This document shows, piece after piece, positions 15,691 to 25,011 of a DNA stretch of 26,552 nucleotides (position 1 is its first letter; the number at the start of each line of letters is the position of its first letter). This DNA comes from Enterocloster lavalensis (GTDB taxonomy: Bacteria > Bacillota > Clostridia > Lachnospirales > Lachnospiraceae), in contig NZ_CABJCG010000035.1 of NCBI RefSeq assembly GCF_902364025.1, forward strand, positions 1 through 26,552, in the 5' to 3' direction. Under the pieces are notes generated by a model, which saw nothing but the letters and a program-made list of their open reading frames with translations, was not told where the DNA came from and searched no databases. Both the position numbers and the translations under genes were made by a program.

Positions 15691-16008
15691 TTATTCGCTG
15701 GGTTTGAGCAGAATTTCGTCAGGGTTGACCAGGCCCAGCTTCTCCTTGGCCACTTCCTCCGCATATTCTTTCGTTTTGACGTAGACCTTGTAGTCCTCCA
15801 GCTCGTCGGCCCGCTTGCTCTCCGCTTCCAGCTGGGCCTGCAGGTTCTCCTGGCGGACCTTGTACTCCAGATCCATACGCCGGAGGCTGGCTCCCTTGGC
15901 ATTGATCACGACCGCCAGGCATGCGACTACCAGCGTAATCCCAAGCAGCGCCATACGGTTTGCCCACTTGTCCCGCCTAAGACGCCTAGATTTTCCATAT
16001 GTTTTCAT
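15691..16008 (-). CDS. divIC: Septum formation initiator DivIC/FtsB-like protein
   Basis: The roughly 105-residue protein has a basic cytoplasmic N-terminus and one membrane segment (MALLGITLVVACLAVVINAKG). A coiled coil follows (about 45-75, DLEYKVRQENLQAQLEAESKRADELED), then the DivIC signature EYAEEVAKEKLGLVNPDEILL. It belongs to the divisome complex with FtsL and DivIB and scaffolds septum synthesis. The ATG at 16008 with GGTGAT upstream is chosen; a TTG three codons earlier (16017) overlaps the yabQ stop and is an alternative. It sits between yabQ and spoIIE, as in B. subtilis except that yabR is absent. Confidence 0.92.
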   Translation of the reverse strand: MKTYGKSRRLRRDKWANRMALLGITLVVACLAVVINAKGASLRRMDLEYKVRQENLQAQLEAESKRADELEDYKVYVKTKEYAEEVAKEKLGLVNPDEILLKPSE

Positions 16009-16013
16009 CCTGA

Positions 16014-16394
16014 TCAATCACCAACTTTTTCCGTCTGTTCTTTGCCCGTCACTTTCCGGGTATTTTTGCCTGATTTTATTGTAAACTTTTTACCGAGCTT
16101 TTTCAAGCCTTTAAAAAAAATTCTGCTGATCAAACGGTCGTATAAAATCATACCGCCCAGAACCCCGCCGATCACGTAGGCGCGCAGCCCTCCGTCGTTC
16201 TGCTGGTACAGGAGATTGAAGGTCACAACCCCCGCCCCGATCCAGTAAAAAAAGTCCTCAAGTCCCACCGCAAAGGCGCTGTGGCGGATCATCAGCCGGA
16301 ACACCCGCAAGGTGTCGTAGACCAGCATCAGCCACCCGCCGGTGGCCAGGCTCAGCATCAGAAGCCACGCCTCGTAGCGAATCACCCCGCTCAT
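16014..16394 (-). CDS. yabQ: Spore cortex biosynthesis protein YabQ
   Basis: The 126-residue membrane protein has hydrophobic segments AWLLMLSLATGGWLMLVYD, YWIGAGVVTFNLLY and AYVIGGVLGGMILYD, then a very basic tail rich in Lys. The sequence around GWLMLVYDTLRVFR and the start MSGVIRYEAW fit the YabQ family, whose B. subtilis member is needed for cortex formation and localises to the forespore outer membrane. It is shorter than B. subtilis YabQ (211 residues), as is common in Clostridia. The start at MSGVIRYE lies 13 bases after the yabP stop; a longer in-frame upstream extension overlaps yabP and has no family match. Confidence 0.88.
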   Translation of the reverse strand: MSGVIRYEAWLLMLSLATGGWLMLVYDTLRVFRLMIRHSAFAVGLEDFFYWIGAGVVTFNLLYQQNDGGLRAYVIGGVLGGMILYDRLISRIFFKGLKKLGKKFTIKSGKNTRKVTGKEQTEKVGD

Positions 16395-16407
16395 AAGACC
16401 GCCCCCG

Positions 16408-16692
16408 TCACTTGAACAGGCGGGAGAACAGGGACTCCCCTGATTTGCGCAGCGCCTCATTGGAGGAATAGGCCATGCTGTCGATGGTGCCGTCCACGTC
16501 CACCTCCCCCTTCTCCAGGGTCAGCCGGCTGACATGAAGTTCCTTGCCCTTGATGGTCAAAAGCCCCATGTCCGTGTCCAGCACAATGGTGTTCTCGTCA
16601 AAGGAGACCACGTCCGCGATACCGGTGATGCTGCCCGCAGACCGGTTCTGGAACACCAGCTTGTGCAGACGGCCGTTCAGTTTTTCTTCCAT
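16408..16692 (-). CDS. yabP: Sporulation protein YabP
   Basis: The 94-residue protein matches the YabP/YqfC family of small sporulation proteins. The core runs from ITGIADVVSFDENTIVLDTDMGLLTIKGKELHVSRL to the acidic stretch KGEVDVDGTIDSMAYS. Its exact biochemical role is not established; in B. subtilis the gene is sigma-E dependent and is near yabQ. The start at MEEKLNGR follows AGGAGG at seven bases. An upstream ATG in frame contains that ribosome site, so it is not the start. The ribosome site is inside a strong hairpin (see 16698-16741). Confidence 0.9.
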   Translation of the reverse strand: MEEKLNGRLHKLVFQNRSAGSITGIADVVSFDENTIVLDTDMGLLTIKGKELHVSRLTLEKGEVDVDGTIDSMAYSSNEALRKSGESLFSRLFK

Positions 16693-16694
16693 GC

Positions 16695-16741
16695 AAAAAC
16701 CTCCTAACATATCTAACCTATGTTAAATATATTAGGAGGTT
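16695..16741 (-). promoter_or_regulatory. Hairpin enclosing the yabP ribosome binding site
   Basis: AACCTCCTAA and TTAGGAGGTT form a perfect 10-bp stem (16698-16707 with 16732-16741). The stem extends through one G-U pair and four A-T pairs in the minus-strand RNA, for 15 bp around a 14-base loop. The 3' arm carries the AGGAGG of yabP, and TTTTT overlaps the stem end. It can hide the ribosome site or act as an attenuator/terminator after rqcP. Confidence 0.75.
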
Positions 16742-16777
16742 GGCCAATATATGCCATTATTCAGAATGAAACATCGA

Positions 16778-17017
16778 TCACAGGTAACGGTACAGCTCTT
16801 TTGCCTCGTCCTTCTTAACGGTCTCCTGCACGTCCAGCACCTCTACCCGAACCGCCTTTTCCCCGAACCGGATCTCGATCACATCCCCGGTCTTGACATT
16901 CAGGGAAGCCTTGGCCGGCTTGTCGTTCACCAGAACGCGTCCAGCGTCGCAGGCTTCGTTGGCGACAGTCCTGCGCTTGATCAGGCGGGAAACCTTCAAA
17001 AACTTGTCCAGTCTCAT
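16778..17017 (-). CDS. rqcP: S4-domain RNA-binding protein RqcP (YabO)
   Basis: The 79-residue protein is a single S4 domain: MRLDKFLKVSRLIKRRTVANEACDAGRVLVNDKPAKAS, followed by the short beta strands KTGDVIEIRFG. In B. subtilis the ortholog RqcP (YabO) binds 50S subunits and helps RqcH add alanine tails to stalled nascent chains, a quality-control function. HslR-type heat-shock S4 proteins are the close alternative, but the yabO position next to yabP supports RqcP. It starts three bases after the HU stop, so the two are co-translated or coupled. Confidence 0.88.
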   Translation of the reverse strand: MRLDKFLKVSRLIKRRTVANEACDAGRVLVNDKPAKASLNVKTGDVIEIRFGEKAVRVEVLDVQETVKKDEAKELYRYL

Positions 17018-17020
17018 GGA

Positions 17021-17296
17021 TTAGTTGTTAACCGCATCCTTTAAGGCCTTGCCGGCTTTGAACTTCGGAGTCTTGGAAGCCTCAACGTTCATCGGCTCGC
17101 CGGTCTTCGGATTTCTGGCCACTCTGGCAGCTCTTGCGCTGACCTCAAAGTTGCCGAAGCCAACCAGCTGAACCTTCTCGCCCTTAACCAGCTCTTCCGT
17201 TACCACGTCCGTAAATGCCTTTACTGCCTTCTCTGCATCTTTTTTGGAAAGCTCTGCCTTTTCAGCAACTGCTGCGATCAATTCTGTCTTGTTCAT
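17021..17296 (-). CDS. hup: DNA-binding protein HU
   Basis: The 91-residue protein is a complete histone-like HU, binding and bending DNA as a dimer. It begins [21 protein letters not shown] and has [24 protein letters not shown], which contains the DNA-intercalating arm with the conserved RNP. The ATG at 17296 has GGAGG eight bases upstream; a TTG one codon earlier is the only alternative. HU is not in this place in the B. subtilis yab cluster, but such placement occurs in Clostridia. It is the first gene after a near-consensus promoter. Confidence 0.96.
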   Translation of the reverse strand: MNKTELIAAVAEKAELSKKDAEKAVKAFTDVVTEELVKGEKVQLVGFGNFEVSARAARVARNPKTGEPMNVEASKTPKFKAGKALKDAVNN

Positions 17297-17371
17297 CAAT
17301 TCTTCCTCCTAAAATATGATCCGGACAAAGGCCGGAATTTTTACCCTTACGAGTCTTGGTGTACTTAATCA

Positions 17372-17400
17372 TTTATAGCCGTTTCTCTACGTTTTGTCAA
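17372..17400 (-). promoter_or_regulatory. Sigma-A promoter of HU-rqcP, overlapping the mazG stop
   Basis: Consensus TTGACA (17400-17395) and TATAAA (17377-17372) are 17 bp apart on the minus strand. The mazG stop codon TGA lies within the TTGACA. The leader of about 70 bases contains a small hairpin with TCCGG/CCGGA arms, then the HU ribosome site. Confidence 0.85.
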
Positions 17401-17777
17401 GGTTTTTTGGCTTTTTCCTGCAATTTTATCTCTTTCCAGAGAGCCAGTGCTTCCTCCGGTGAATTGACCTCTATATCGCCAAACACGTGGGGGTGTCTGC
17501 GCACCATTTTCTCGCTGATTCCGTCGATCACATCGTCGATGGTGAACGCGCCAGCCTCCTTTGCGATCTGGCTGTACAGCACCACCTGGAGCAGCACGTC
17601 CCCCAGCTCCTCGCAAAGATTTTCCATATCCTTGTTGTCCACCGCCTCAAAGACCTCCTGGGCCTCGTCGGCCAGGCACTTTTTCAGGCTTTCAAAGGTC
17701 TGCTCCTTATCCCAGGGGCAGCCGTGGTCCGAGCGCAGCTCGGCTATGATACCAATCAGGTCGTCAAATGTGTGCAT
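17397..17777 (-). CDS. mazG: Single-domain MazG nucleotide pyrophosphohydrolase
   Basis: The 126-residue protein has the MazG metal motif E38-A-Q-E41 with E57-x2-D60 (EELGDVLLQVV), and the typical start DDLIGIIAELRSDHGCPWDKEQTFESL. MazG enzymes hydrolyse nucleoside triphosphates to the monophosphate and pyrophosphate, often as a house-cleaning activity. The B. subtilis neighbour of yabO, YabN, is much longer with an extra methylase-like domain; here only the MazG part exists. It begins nine bases after the V-ATPase subunit D stop, with GAGGAG at five bases, so it is probably the last gene of the ATPase operon. Confidence 0.93.
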   Translation of the reverse strand: MHTFDDLIGIIAELRSDHGCPWDKEQTFESLKKCLADEAQEVFEAVDNKDMENLCEELGDVLLQVVLYSQIAKEAGAFTIDDVIDGISEKMVRRHPHVFGDIEVNSPEEALALWKEIKLQEKAKKP

Positions 17778-17786
17778 CGTCTCTCC

Positions 17787-18407
17787 TCACGTCTTTTCCT
17801 TGTTCCGCTTGATCACCTTTAGGCGGGTGAATTCCTCCCGCTCCTTCTCCTCCAAAGCCTCGGAAATGTCCTTGGACAGGGTTTCGTACTTGGGAATGGT
17901 AATATTTTTCAGGGCGTTGGCCCGCTTCTGGGTTTTCTTGATGCTGTTGGCAAGCCGGTAGGCGGAATTCTCCACCATGGACAGCTTGATGGTCAGCTCC
18001 TTCACCCGCTCGAAATGGTAGCGCGCCTCGTCCAGGGACTGGGTGGTATTGTAAAATCCATAGGTCAGCTGCAGCGGCTTCGCCTCGTGCTGTACCAGGG
18101 GAATCTCCGTCCCCATGATGCTCCGGGCCTTGATCTTCACGCCCGTCTCCACCGGCACCGAGGCCCCCACCTCCTGGACGTAGTTGATGCCCAGCTCGAT
18201 GTTGGCCTTCTGCAGCGCCGCGTAAGCGGCCCGGAAGGTGGAGTCGATCTCCGACTGGATTCCCTTGGCCTCGTCGATCAGGCCCATGAGCTCGCGGATC
18301 AGAATATTCCGCTTTTTGTCCATCAGCCCATAACCCTGTCTGGCCAGCACCAGGGAGTTTTTCGCCCGCATCAGATTGCCTTTTGTGGGAAATGTATTCG
18401 GATCCAT
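17787..18407 (-). CDS. atpD: V-type ATP synthase subunit D
   Basis: The 206-residue central-stalk subunit starts MDPNTFPTKGNLMRAKNSLVLARQGYGLMDKKRNIL, the hallmark of V/A-type subunit D, and is mostly long alpha helices that rotate inside the A3B3 head. It is the last ATPase gene, after B with a 95-base gap. AAGGAG lies eight bases before the ATG. The highly charged C-terminus (EEKEREEFTRLKVIKRNKEKT) is typical. Confidence 0.95.
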   Translation of the reverse strand: MDPNTFPTKGNLMRAKNSLVLARQGYGLMDKKRNILIRELMGLIDEAKGIQSEIDSTFRAAYAALQKANIELGINYVQEVGASVPVETGVKIKARSIMGTEIPLVQHEAKPLQLTYGFYNTTQSLDEARYHFERVKELTIKLSMVENSAYRLANSIKKTQKRANALKNITIPKYETLSKDISEALEEKEREEFTRLKVIKRNKEKT

Positions 18408-18474
18408 TTACATCACTCCTTGTGTGGAAAACGCCGCCCGGCCCAAAGTGCCGGCCCGCGCTCCCGCCTGATCC

Positions 18475-18492
18475 GGCGCGCTAAGGCGCGCC
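18475..18492 (-). repeat. GC hairpin between V-ATPase subunits B and D
   Basis: GGCGCGC and GCGCGCC form a perfect 7-bp stem with a four-base loop, 11 bases after the subunit B stop. No T-run follows, so it is not an intrinsic terminator. It could set the ratio of B and D products through mRNA stability. Confidence 0.55.
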
Positions 18493-18502
18493 ATTTACGC
18501 TG

Positions 18503-19891
18503 CTACTGAATCTCCTCGGTGGGCTTGTAATACTGGTCCAGAATCTTGGTGTCGATCCGGTCCAGCTCCTCCCTCGGAAGCATTCCCAGAAGCCGCCAGC
18601 CAATCCCCAGCGTCTCCAGAATGTTCCGGTTCTCGTGGGGATCCTGGCCCACGAACTGCTCCTCAAAGGCCTTGCCGAATTCCAGGTATTTTTTATCCAT
18701 GGGCGAGAGCTCATCCTCGCCGATTACCGAAGCCAGCGCCCTGGCGTCTCCCACCTTGGCGTAGCAGGAGAACAGCTGGTTGGCCACGTCCTGGTGGTCC
18801 ACCCGGGTGAAGCCCTCGCCGATGCCGTCCTTCATCAGACGGGACAGGCTGGGCAGCACGTTGATGGGCGGATAGATGGACTGCCCGTGCATCTGGCGGT
18901 CCAGCACGATCTGCCCCTCGGTGATATACCCGGTCAGGTCGGGGATGGGATGGGTAATGTCGTCGTTGGGCATGGTCAGAATGGGAATCTGCGTCACGCT
19001 GCCCGCCCGTCCGGCCACGATGCCCGCTCTCTCGTAAATGGATGCCAGGTCGCTGTATAAATAGCCCGGGAAGCCCTTACGGGACGGGATCTCGCCCTTG
19101 GAGGAGGAGACCTCGCGCATGGCCTCGGCGTAGGAGGTCATATCCGTCAGGATTACCAGAATGTGCATGCCCTTCTCAAAGGCCAGATACTCCGCCAGGG
19201 TCAGCACCACCTTGGGAGTGATCAGACGCTCCACCACGGGATCGTTGGCCAGGTTGATGAACATGGAAACGTGCTCGGAAACGCCGCTCTCCTCAAAGGT
19301 CCTGCGGAAGAAATCCGCCACGTCGTACTTGACGCCCATTGCGCCGAACACGATGGCGAACTGTTCGTCGGAATTGTCCCCAAGGGAGGCCTGCTGCACG
19401 ATCTGAGCCGCCAGCTGGTCGTGGGGCAGGCCGTTGCCCGAGAAGATGGGCAGCTTCTGTCCCCGGATCAGGGTGGTCAGGCCGTCGATGGCCGAGATTC
19501 CGGTGCGGATATAGTTTCTGGGGTACTCCCGGGTCACCGGGTTTAAGGGCTTTCCGTTGACGTCCAGCTTGATGTCGGAGATGATGTCCCCCAGGCCGTC
19601 GATGGGCTCGCCGATGCCGTTGAAGGTCCGCCCCAGCATCTCCTCGGACACCGCGATCTCCATGGGATGGCCGGTGAGCCGGGTGTGAGTGTTACGCAGC
19701 GCCATCCCCTCGGTGCCCTCAAACACCTGTATAATGGCCTTATCCCCGTAGATTTCAATGATACGGCCGATCTTGCGGGTATTTCCGCCCACGGTCATTT
19801 CCACGATCTCATCGTAAGCAGCTCCCTGAACGCCTTCCAGGACCACCAGCGGGCCATTGATTTCGCTTAAACCTAAATATTCAACTGCCAT
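18503..19891 (-). CDS. atpB: V-type ATP synthase subunit B
   Basis: The 462-residue non-catalytic head subunit begins [31 protein letters not shown] and contains [20 protein letters not shown] where catalytic subunits would have a P-loop. [26 protein letters not shown] near the C-terminus is a strong B-subunit signature. It alternates with subunit A in the A3B3 hexamer. AAGGAGG lies eight bases before the ATG, directly after the subunit A stop (13-base gap). Confidence 0.97.
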   Translation of the reverse strand: MAVEYLGLSEINGPLVVLEGVQGAAYDEIVEMTVGGNTRKIGRIIEIYGDKAIIQVFEGTEGMALRNTHTRLTGHPMEIAVSEEMLGRTFNGIGEPIDGLGDIISDIKLDVNGKPLNPVTREYPRNYIRTGISAIDGLTTLIRGQKLPIFSGNGLPHDQLAAQIVQQASLGDNSDEQFAIVFGAMGVKYDVADFFRRTFEESGVSEHVSMFINLANDPVVERLITPKVVLTLAEYLAFEKGMHILVILTDMTSYAEAMREVSSSKGEIPSRKGFPGYLYSDLASIYERAGIVAGRAGSVTQIPILTMPNDDITHPIPDLTGYITEGQIVLDRQMHGQSIYPPINVLPSLSRLMKDGIGEGFTRVDHQDVANQLFSCYAKVGDARALASVIGEDELSPMDKKYLEFGKAFEEQFVGQDPHENRNILETLGIGWRLLGMLPREELDRIDTKILDQYYKPTEEIQ

Positions 19892-19904
19892 CCTTTCGTC
19901 CTCC

Positions 19905-21671
<1,767 letters not shown>

Positions 21672-21672
21672 T

Positions 21673-22263
21673 CTACTTACCTCCTAAATCAAATTTGAAC
21701 TCATGACGGGCTTCCTTCAGTTTCGTCTCAAAGGAATTGTCGATGAGAATATGTTTGGCCGGGATCACCGCCCGCGTGCCGCCCATGAAGGAGTATTCGC
21801 TGACCTTGATGGTGGCGTTGTGGTGCATGGCGATGCGCTGGAGCTTATCCTGGTCCGAGGGGTCCATGTAAATGATCAGCTCCGCGTCCCCGGCAAACTC
21901 CTTAGCCGCCTTGACCTGGCTCTCCAAAAGGCGCTGGTAGTCTCCTGTATCCATAAAATTCTCCAGAAGATCCTTAAGCTCCACAAATAATTTATCCTTC
22001 AGCTCTTCCTGCTTATGGCTGACTTCCCGCTTCAAATCCAGCTGTGCGATGGAAAGGCGCTTGTTCATCTCGCGCTCCAGCTTTTCAGTCTCCATCGCCA
22101 CCTGCATGTCAGCGCGCCGTTTGGCATCAGCGGTGTGCTCCTCGAAGGATTTTTCAAGGGCAGCCATGTAGTCGTCCAGCATCTTGGCGCTTCTGTCCCT
22201 GGCGTCCTCCATACAGATATCCTGAAAATGCTTCAGTTTCTCCTCTGTTGTCAAACTCTTCAC
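21673..22263 (-). CDS. atpE: V-type ATP synthase subunit E (peripheral stalk)
   Basis: The 196-residue subunit has a long N-terminal coiled coil (about 20-110, with EKLEREMNKRLSIAQLDLKREVSHKQEEL) and a mixed C-terminal domain, as expected for the E chain that pairs with the small coiled-coil subunit to form the stator. The start shown is GTG at 22263; no strong ribosome site precedes it, and a TTG four codons in has AGGTG upstream. It lies 15 bases after subunit F. Its start deserves experimental proof. Confidence 0.9.
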   Translation of the reverse strand: MKSLTTEEKLKHFQDICMEDARDRSAKMLDDYMAALEKSFEEHTADAKRRADMQVAMETEKLEREMNKRLSIAQLDLKREVSHKQEELKDKLFVELKDLLENFMDTGDYQRLLESQVKAAKEFAGDAELIIYMDPSDQDKLQRIAMHHNATIKVSEYSFMGGTRAVIPAKHILIDNSFETKLKEARHEFKFDLGGK

Positions 22264-22278
22264 CTGCTTTCTATGGTC

Positions 22279-22587
22279 TTACAGTTTTAATCCAATGGCT
22301 TCGTTTACATAAGAAGTGATAAAGTTCGGCTTGCGGCCGGTTCCGTGTCGGTCCGGGATCTCCACGATCAGCGGCAGCTTGCGCTCCAGCTTCACGTTGT
22401 CGATGATCTCGGGAAATTCCCTGCCGAATTTCTCGGTCAGCAGGATGATACCGATCTCTTTGTCGGCCAGGACCTTATCCAACTGCGCTTTCAGTTCCTC
22501 CCTCTCATGTACCACTGCGCCCTCCACGCCGGCCAGCCGCATGCCGGTCAGCGTGTCCACGTTGTCGCTGATCAGGTACATTTTCAT
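22279..22587 (-). CDS. atpF: V-type ATP synthase subunit F
   Basis: The 102-residue subunit starts MKMYLISDNVDTLTGMRLAGVEG and continues with KEIGIILLTEKFGREFPEIID and a proline-rich LPLIVEIPDRHG, the F-chain pattern. It caps the central rotor with D. It starts four bases after the subunit K stop with a poor ribosome site, suggesting coupling. Size is as expected. Confidence 0.92.
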   Translation of the reverse strand: MKMYLISDNVDTLTGMRLAGVEGAVVHEREELKAQLDKVLADKEIGIILLTEKFGREFPEIIDNVKLERKLPLIVEIPDRHGTGRKPNFITSYVNEAIGLKL

Positions 22588-22591
22588 AGGA

Positions 22592-23020
22592 TCACAGCTT
22601 ACCTAAGATCATGAAGGAAATGATCAGACCATACAAGCAAACACCTTCGGCAAGGCCAACGAAGATTAACGATTTACCAAGGATGGTGCTGTCCTCGCTG
22701 ATGGCTCCCAAAGCCGCGGAGGCAGCTGCGGAAACGGCGATGCCGCCGCCTAAGCAGGACAGGCCGGTGGAGAGCGCCGCGGAGAGATAACCCATACCCG
22801 CGGAGGATGCGGCCCCGGAGGCAGCCTCCGCCGCGTACGCATTTCCGGAGAACATCACCGCTCCGGCGAACACCATGGTTCCAAAGAACATAAACAGGTT
22901 AACGGCCAGGGCGGTTTTATAACGTCCCTTGGTCTTTTCCCCTGCCGCAAAGGCTCCGAAGGGGATAACAATACTTAACAACAGTGCCACGACCAATGTG
23001 ATTTTTACAATTACGCTCAT
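22592..23020 (-). CDS. atpK: V-type ATP synthase subunit K (c-ring proteolipid)
   Basis: The 142-residue proteolipid has four predicted membrane helices (about 5-26, 37-58, 76-104, 115-139), so it is the duplicated hairpin form of the rotor ring. The ion-carrying glutamate is E125 in VGLAEGVCLYG, with Y130 five residues later. The equivalent glutamate of the first hairpin is absent, as usual for V-type c chains. Residues that normally bind sodium (a glutamine in the third helix, Ser/Thr after the glutamate) are Gly here. GAGGAG precedes the ATG. It lies 40 bases after subunit I. Confidence 0.94.
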   Translation of the reverse strand: MSVIVKITLVVALLLSIVIPFGAFAAGEKTKGRYKTALAVNLFMFFGTMVFAGAVMFSGNAYAAEAASGAASSAGMGYLSAALSTGLSCLGGGIAVSAAASAALGAISEDSTILGKSLIFVGLAEGVCLYGLIISFMILGKL

Positions 23021-23060
23021 GATTCATTCTCCTCTTTCCCTAGATATTAATTTATAAACG

Positions 23061-24998
23061 CTACTGCTGTTCCGCGGCCTTGCCGTAGGGCTTGAAGGCC
23101 CGGCCGCTGCCCCGGTAGAACCGGCTGAACAGTTCATAGTATTCCAGACGCAACACCTGAATGCCCACGATCAGGCCCTCCATGCCGCAGACGAACAGGT
23201 TTCCGCCGATGACCACCGCCCAGTTGGGACTTCCGGCCTCAGCTCCCGCCAGCATCAGCACCACCTGCATCATGGCCGCGTGGCTCACCGCAAAAGCGCC
23301 CACACGGACAAAGGACAGGGTGTTGGAAAAATAGCTCAGCAGCACCTCGAACAGCTCGAATAATCCCTGGGTGATGAACATTCCCACGCCGCCCTCGATT
23401 TTCTCCGCCTTCTTCTCCACAATGGCGGTGAGAGGCTCCTTGAAAAACATCACAAAGAGCGGAACCACAAACATCACCACCAGAATCACGGTGGCCGGAA
23501 GGGCTTTTCCGCTCATGTAGAGAACGATGGTGCAAGCCAGGGCGAAGTAGAATACCAGGCCCGCTACGCCGTTGGTGTCAAAGTAAACCTTCTCCGTGTC
23601 GTGGGAGCGCAGGCTGTTGACGATGTTAAGCACCATACACATGAGAATGATCAGCATGCCCAGGCCCACGGCCACCACAAACACGGTGTTCAGCTTGCCG
23701 ATAAACGGCAGGTTGGTCATCGCCTCGGAGGGCCTCAGCCACATGGCCGGAATCAAATCCTCAAACCCGAACACGCTGCCGAACAGCAGGCCGAAGATGG
23801 TGGAGAACACGCCGCAGCAGGAGATGATTCCCGCAAGGCGGACTTTCTTAAACCGGTAGAGCAGGAACCCTCCGATAAGAAGGCACAGCCCCTGGCCCGC
23901 GTCCCCGAACATGAAGCCGAACAGGAAGGAGTAGGTCAGGCCGATGAGAATGGTGGGGTCGATCTCGTTGTAGCTCGGCAAGCCGTACATTTCCACATAC
24001 AGTTCAAAAGGCTTAAACAGCCCCGGGTTCTTCATCTTGGTGGGCGGCTTGCTCATAATGTTCGCGTGGTCGTCCTCGATGATACAGAAGGTATTGTCGT
24101 CGTTTTCAATCTCCTTCTGGAAGCTTCTGGCATCCTGCTCCGTCATCCAGCCGCACAGAATGTAGAAGGTGTGGTCGTCGTGTTTGGTGCAGGCCGCCAG
24201 CTTGCGCACGTCGAAGTTGGTGGAAAAGGTGCTGATCCGCTGGTAGGAGGCAATCAGGTCGTCCTTGCGGCTGTTGATGGCAGCTACGATGTCCTGATCC
24301 ACCTGGAGAATCTTCGCCTCCAGCTCCCGGATCTGATCCTCCAGGTTGTGGCCCGCCTGGGTGGGTGTGCCGTCGTACTCGTCCGGCAGGAACATGCGCT
24401 CAAAATGCATGGACGCGTAGATGGCATCGATCTTGTCCTCCAGCTTTTCCGGCACAAAGTACACGATCCAGATGTACTGGGCGTCCTCCTTGCACTTGAA
24501 GAGGATGGTGTCGATGGTGTCGTAGACGTACGCGGAGAATTTCTCGTAATACTCCCTCGATATGCGGCCAAAGCGGAACTTGATATACTGGAACCCCAGA
24601 ATCCGCCTGACGTCGTAATTCAGCCCGGAAAACGGAACCACCTTGTCCATGGATTCCTGAAGGGCGGCCCGCTGGGCCAGCAGTTCATTTTTCTGCTCCG
24701 TGAGTTCGGAGAGCTTGCGGTCCAGGCTCCGTACGGTCTCAAGGGCCGTCTCCAGGGAAACCCGCCGCTCGCTGCCGCCGGGCAGCAGCTCGTGGTAGCT
24801 CTCCATCATGGCCTGGGCCTTTAAAAGCTCCTCCTTATACGGATTCGTCTCAATATAAGGTCTCAAGTCCCTTACCGTTTTCAGTTCCGACAAGGCGTTC
24901 TCCAGATGGATCTCATACCGGGAGAGATAGGTATCGACCACGCGGTCGATATCCGCCTTGGGGCCGGTAATGCTCAAGAACTTCATTTTCTCAATCAC
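23061..24998 (-). CDS. atpI: V-type ATP synthase subunit I (membrane a-type subunit)
   Basis: The 645-residue subunit has a cytoplasmic N-terminal half with coiled coils (about 70-120 and 225-260) and a C-terminal half of about seven or eight membrane segments that forms the ion half-channels. The essential arginine is expected at R565 in SNTLSFVRVGAFAVSHA, which aligns with the yeast Vph1 SNTASYLRLWALSLAHA motif. The start is GTG with AAGGGGG upstream; a later ATG at codon 5 is possible. The gene follows subunit C by 13 bases. Confidence 0.95.
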   Translation of the reverse strand: MIEKMKFLSITGPKADIDRVVDTYLSRYEIHLENALSELKTVRDLRPYIETNPYKEELLKAQAMMESYHELLPGGSERRVSLETALETVRSLDRKLSELTEQKNELLAQRAALQESMDKVVPFSGLNYDVRRILGFQYIKFRFGRISREYYEKFSAYVYDTIDTILFKCKEDAQYIWIVYFVPEKLEDKIDAIYASMHFERMFLPDEYDGTPTQAGHNLEDQIRELEAKILQVDQDIVAAINSRKDDLIASYQRISTFSTNFDVRKLAACTKHDDHTFYILCGWMTEQDARSFQKEIENDDNTFCIIEDDHANIMSKPPTKMKNPGLFKPFELYVEMYGLPSYNEIDPTILIGLTYSFLFGFMFGDAGQGLCLLIGGFLLYRFKKVRLAGIISCCGVFSTIFGLLFGSVFGFEDLIPAMWLRPSEAMTNLPFIGKLNTVFVVAVGLGMLIILMCMVLNIVNSLRSHDTEKVYFDTNGVAGLVFYFALACTIVLYMSGKALPATVILVVMFVVPLFVMFFKEPLTAIVEKKAEKIEGGVGMFITQGLFELFEVLLSYFSNTLSFVRVGAFAVSHAAMMQVVLMLAGAEAGSPNWAVVIGGNLFVCGMEGLIVGIQVLRLEYYELFSRFYRGSGRAFKPYGKAAEQQ

Positions 24999-25011
24999 TT
25001 GTAAACCCCCT

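Noticed and set aside
23601..24824. 407-codon plus-strand open frame opposite V-ATPase subunit I
   Set aside because: The opposite strand has the full subunit I with its essential arginine and a ribosome site; the antisense frame has no domain or start signal.
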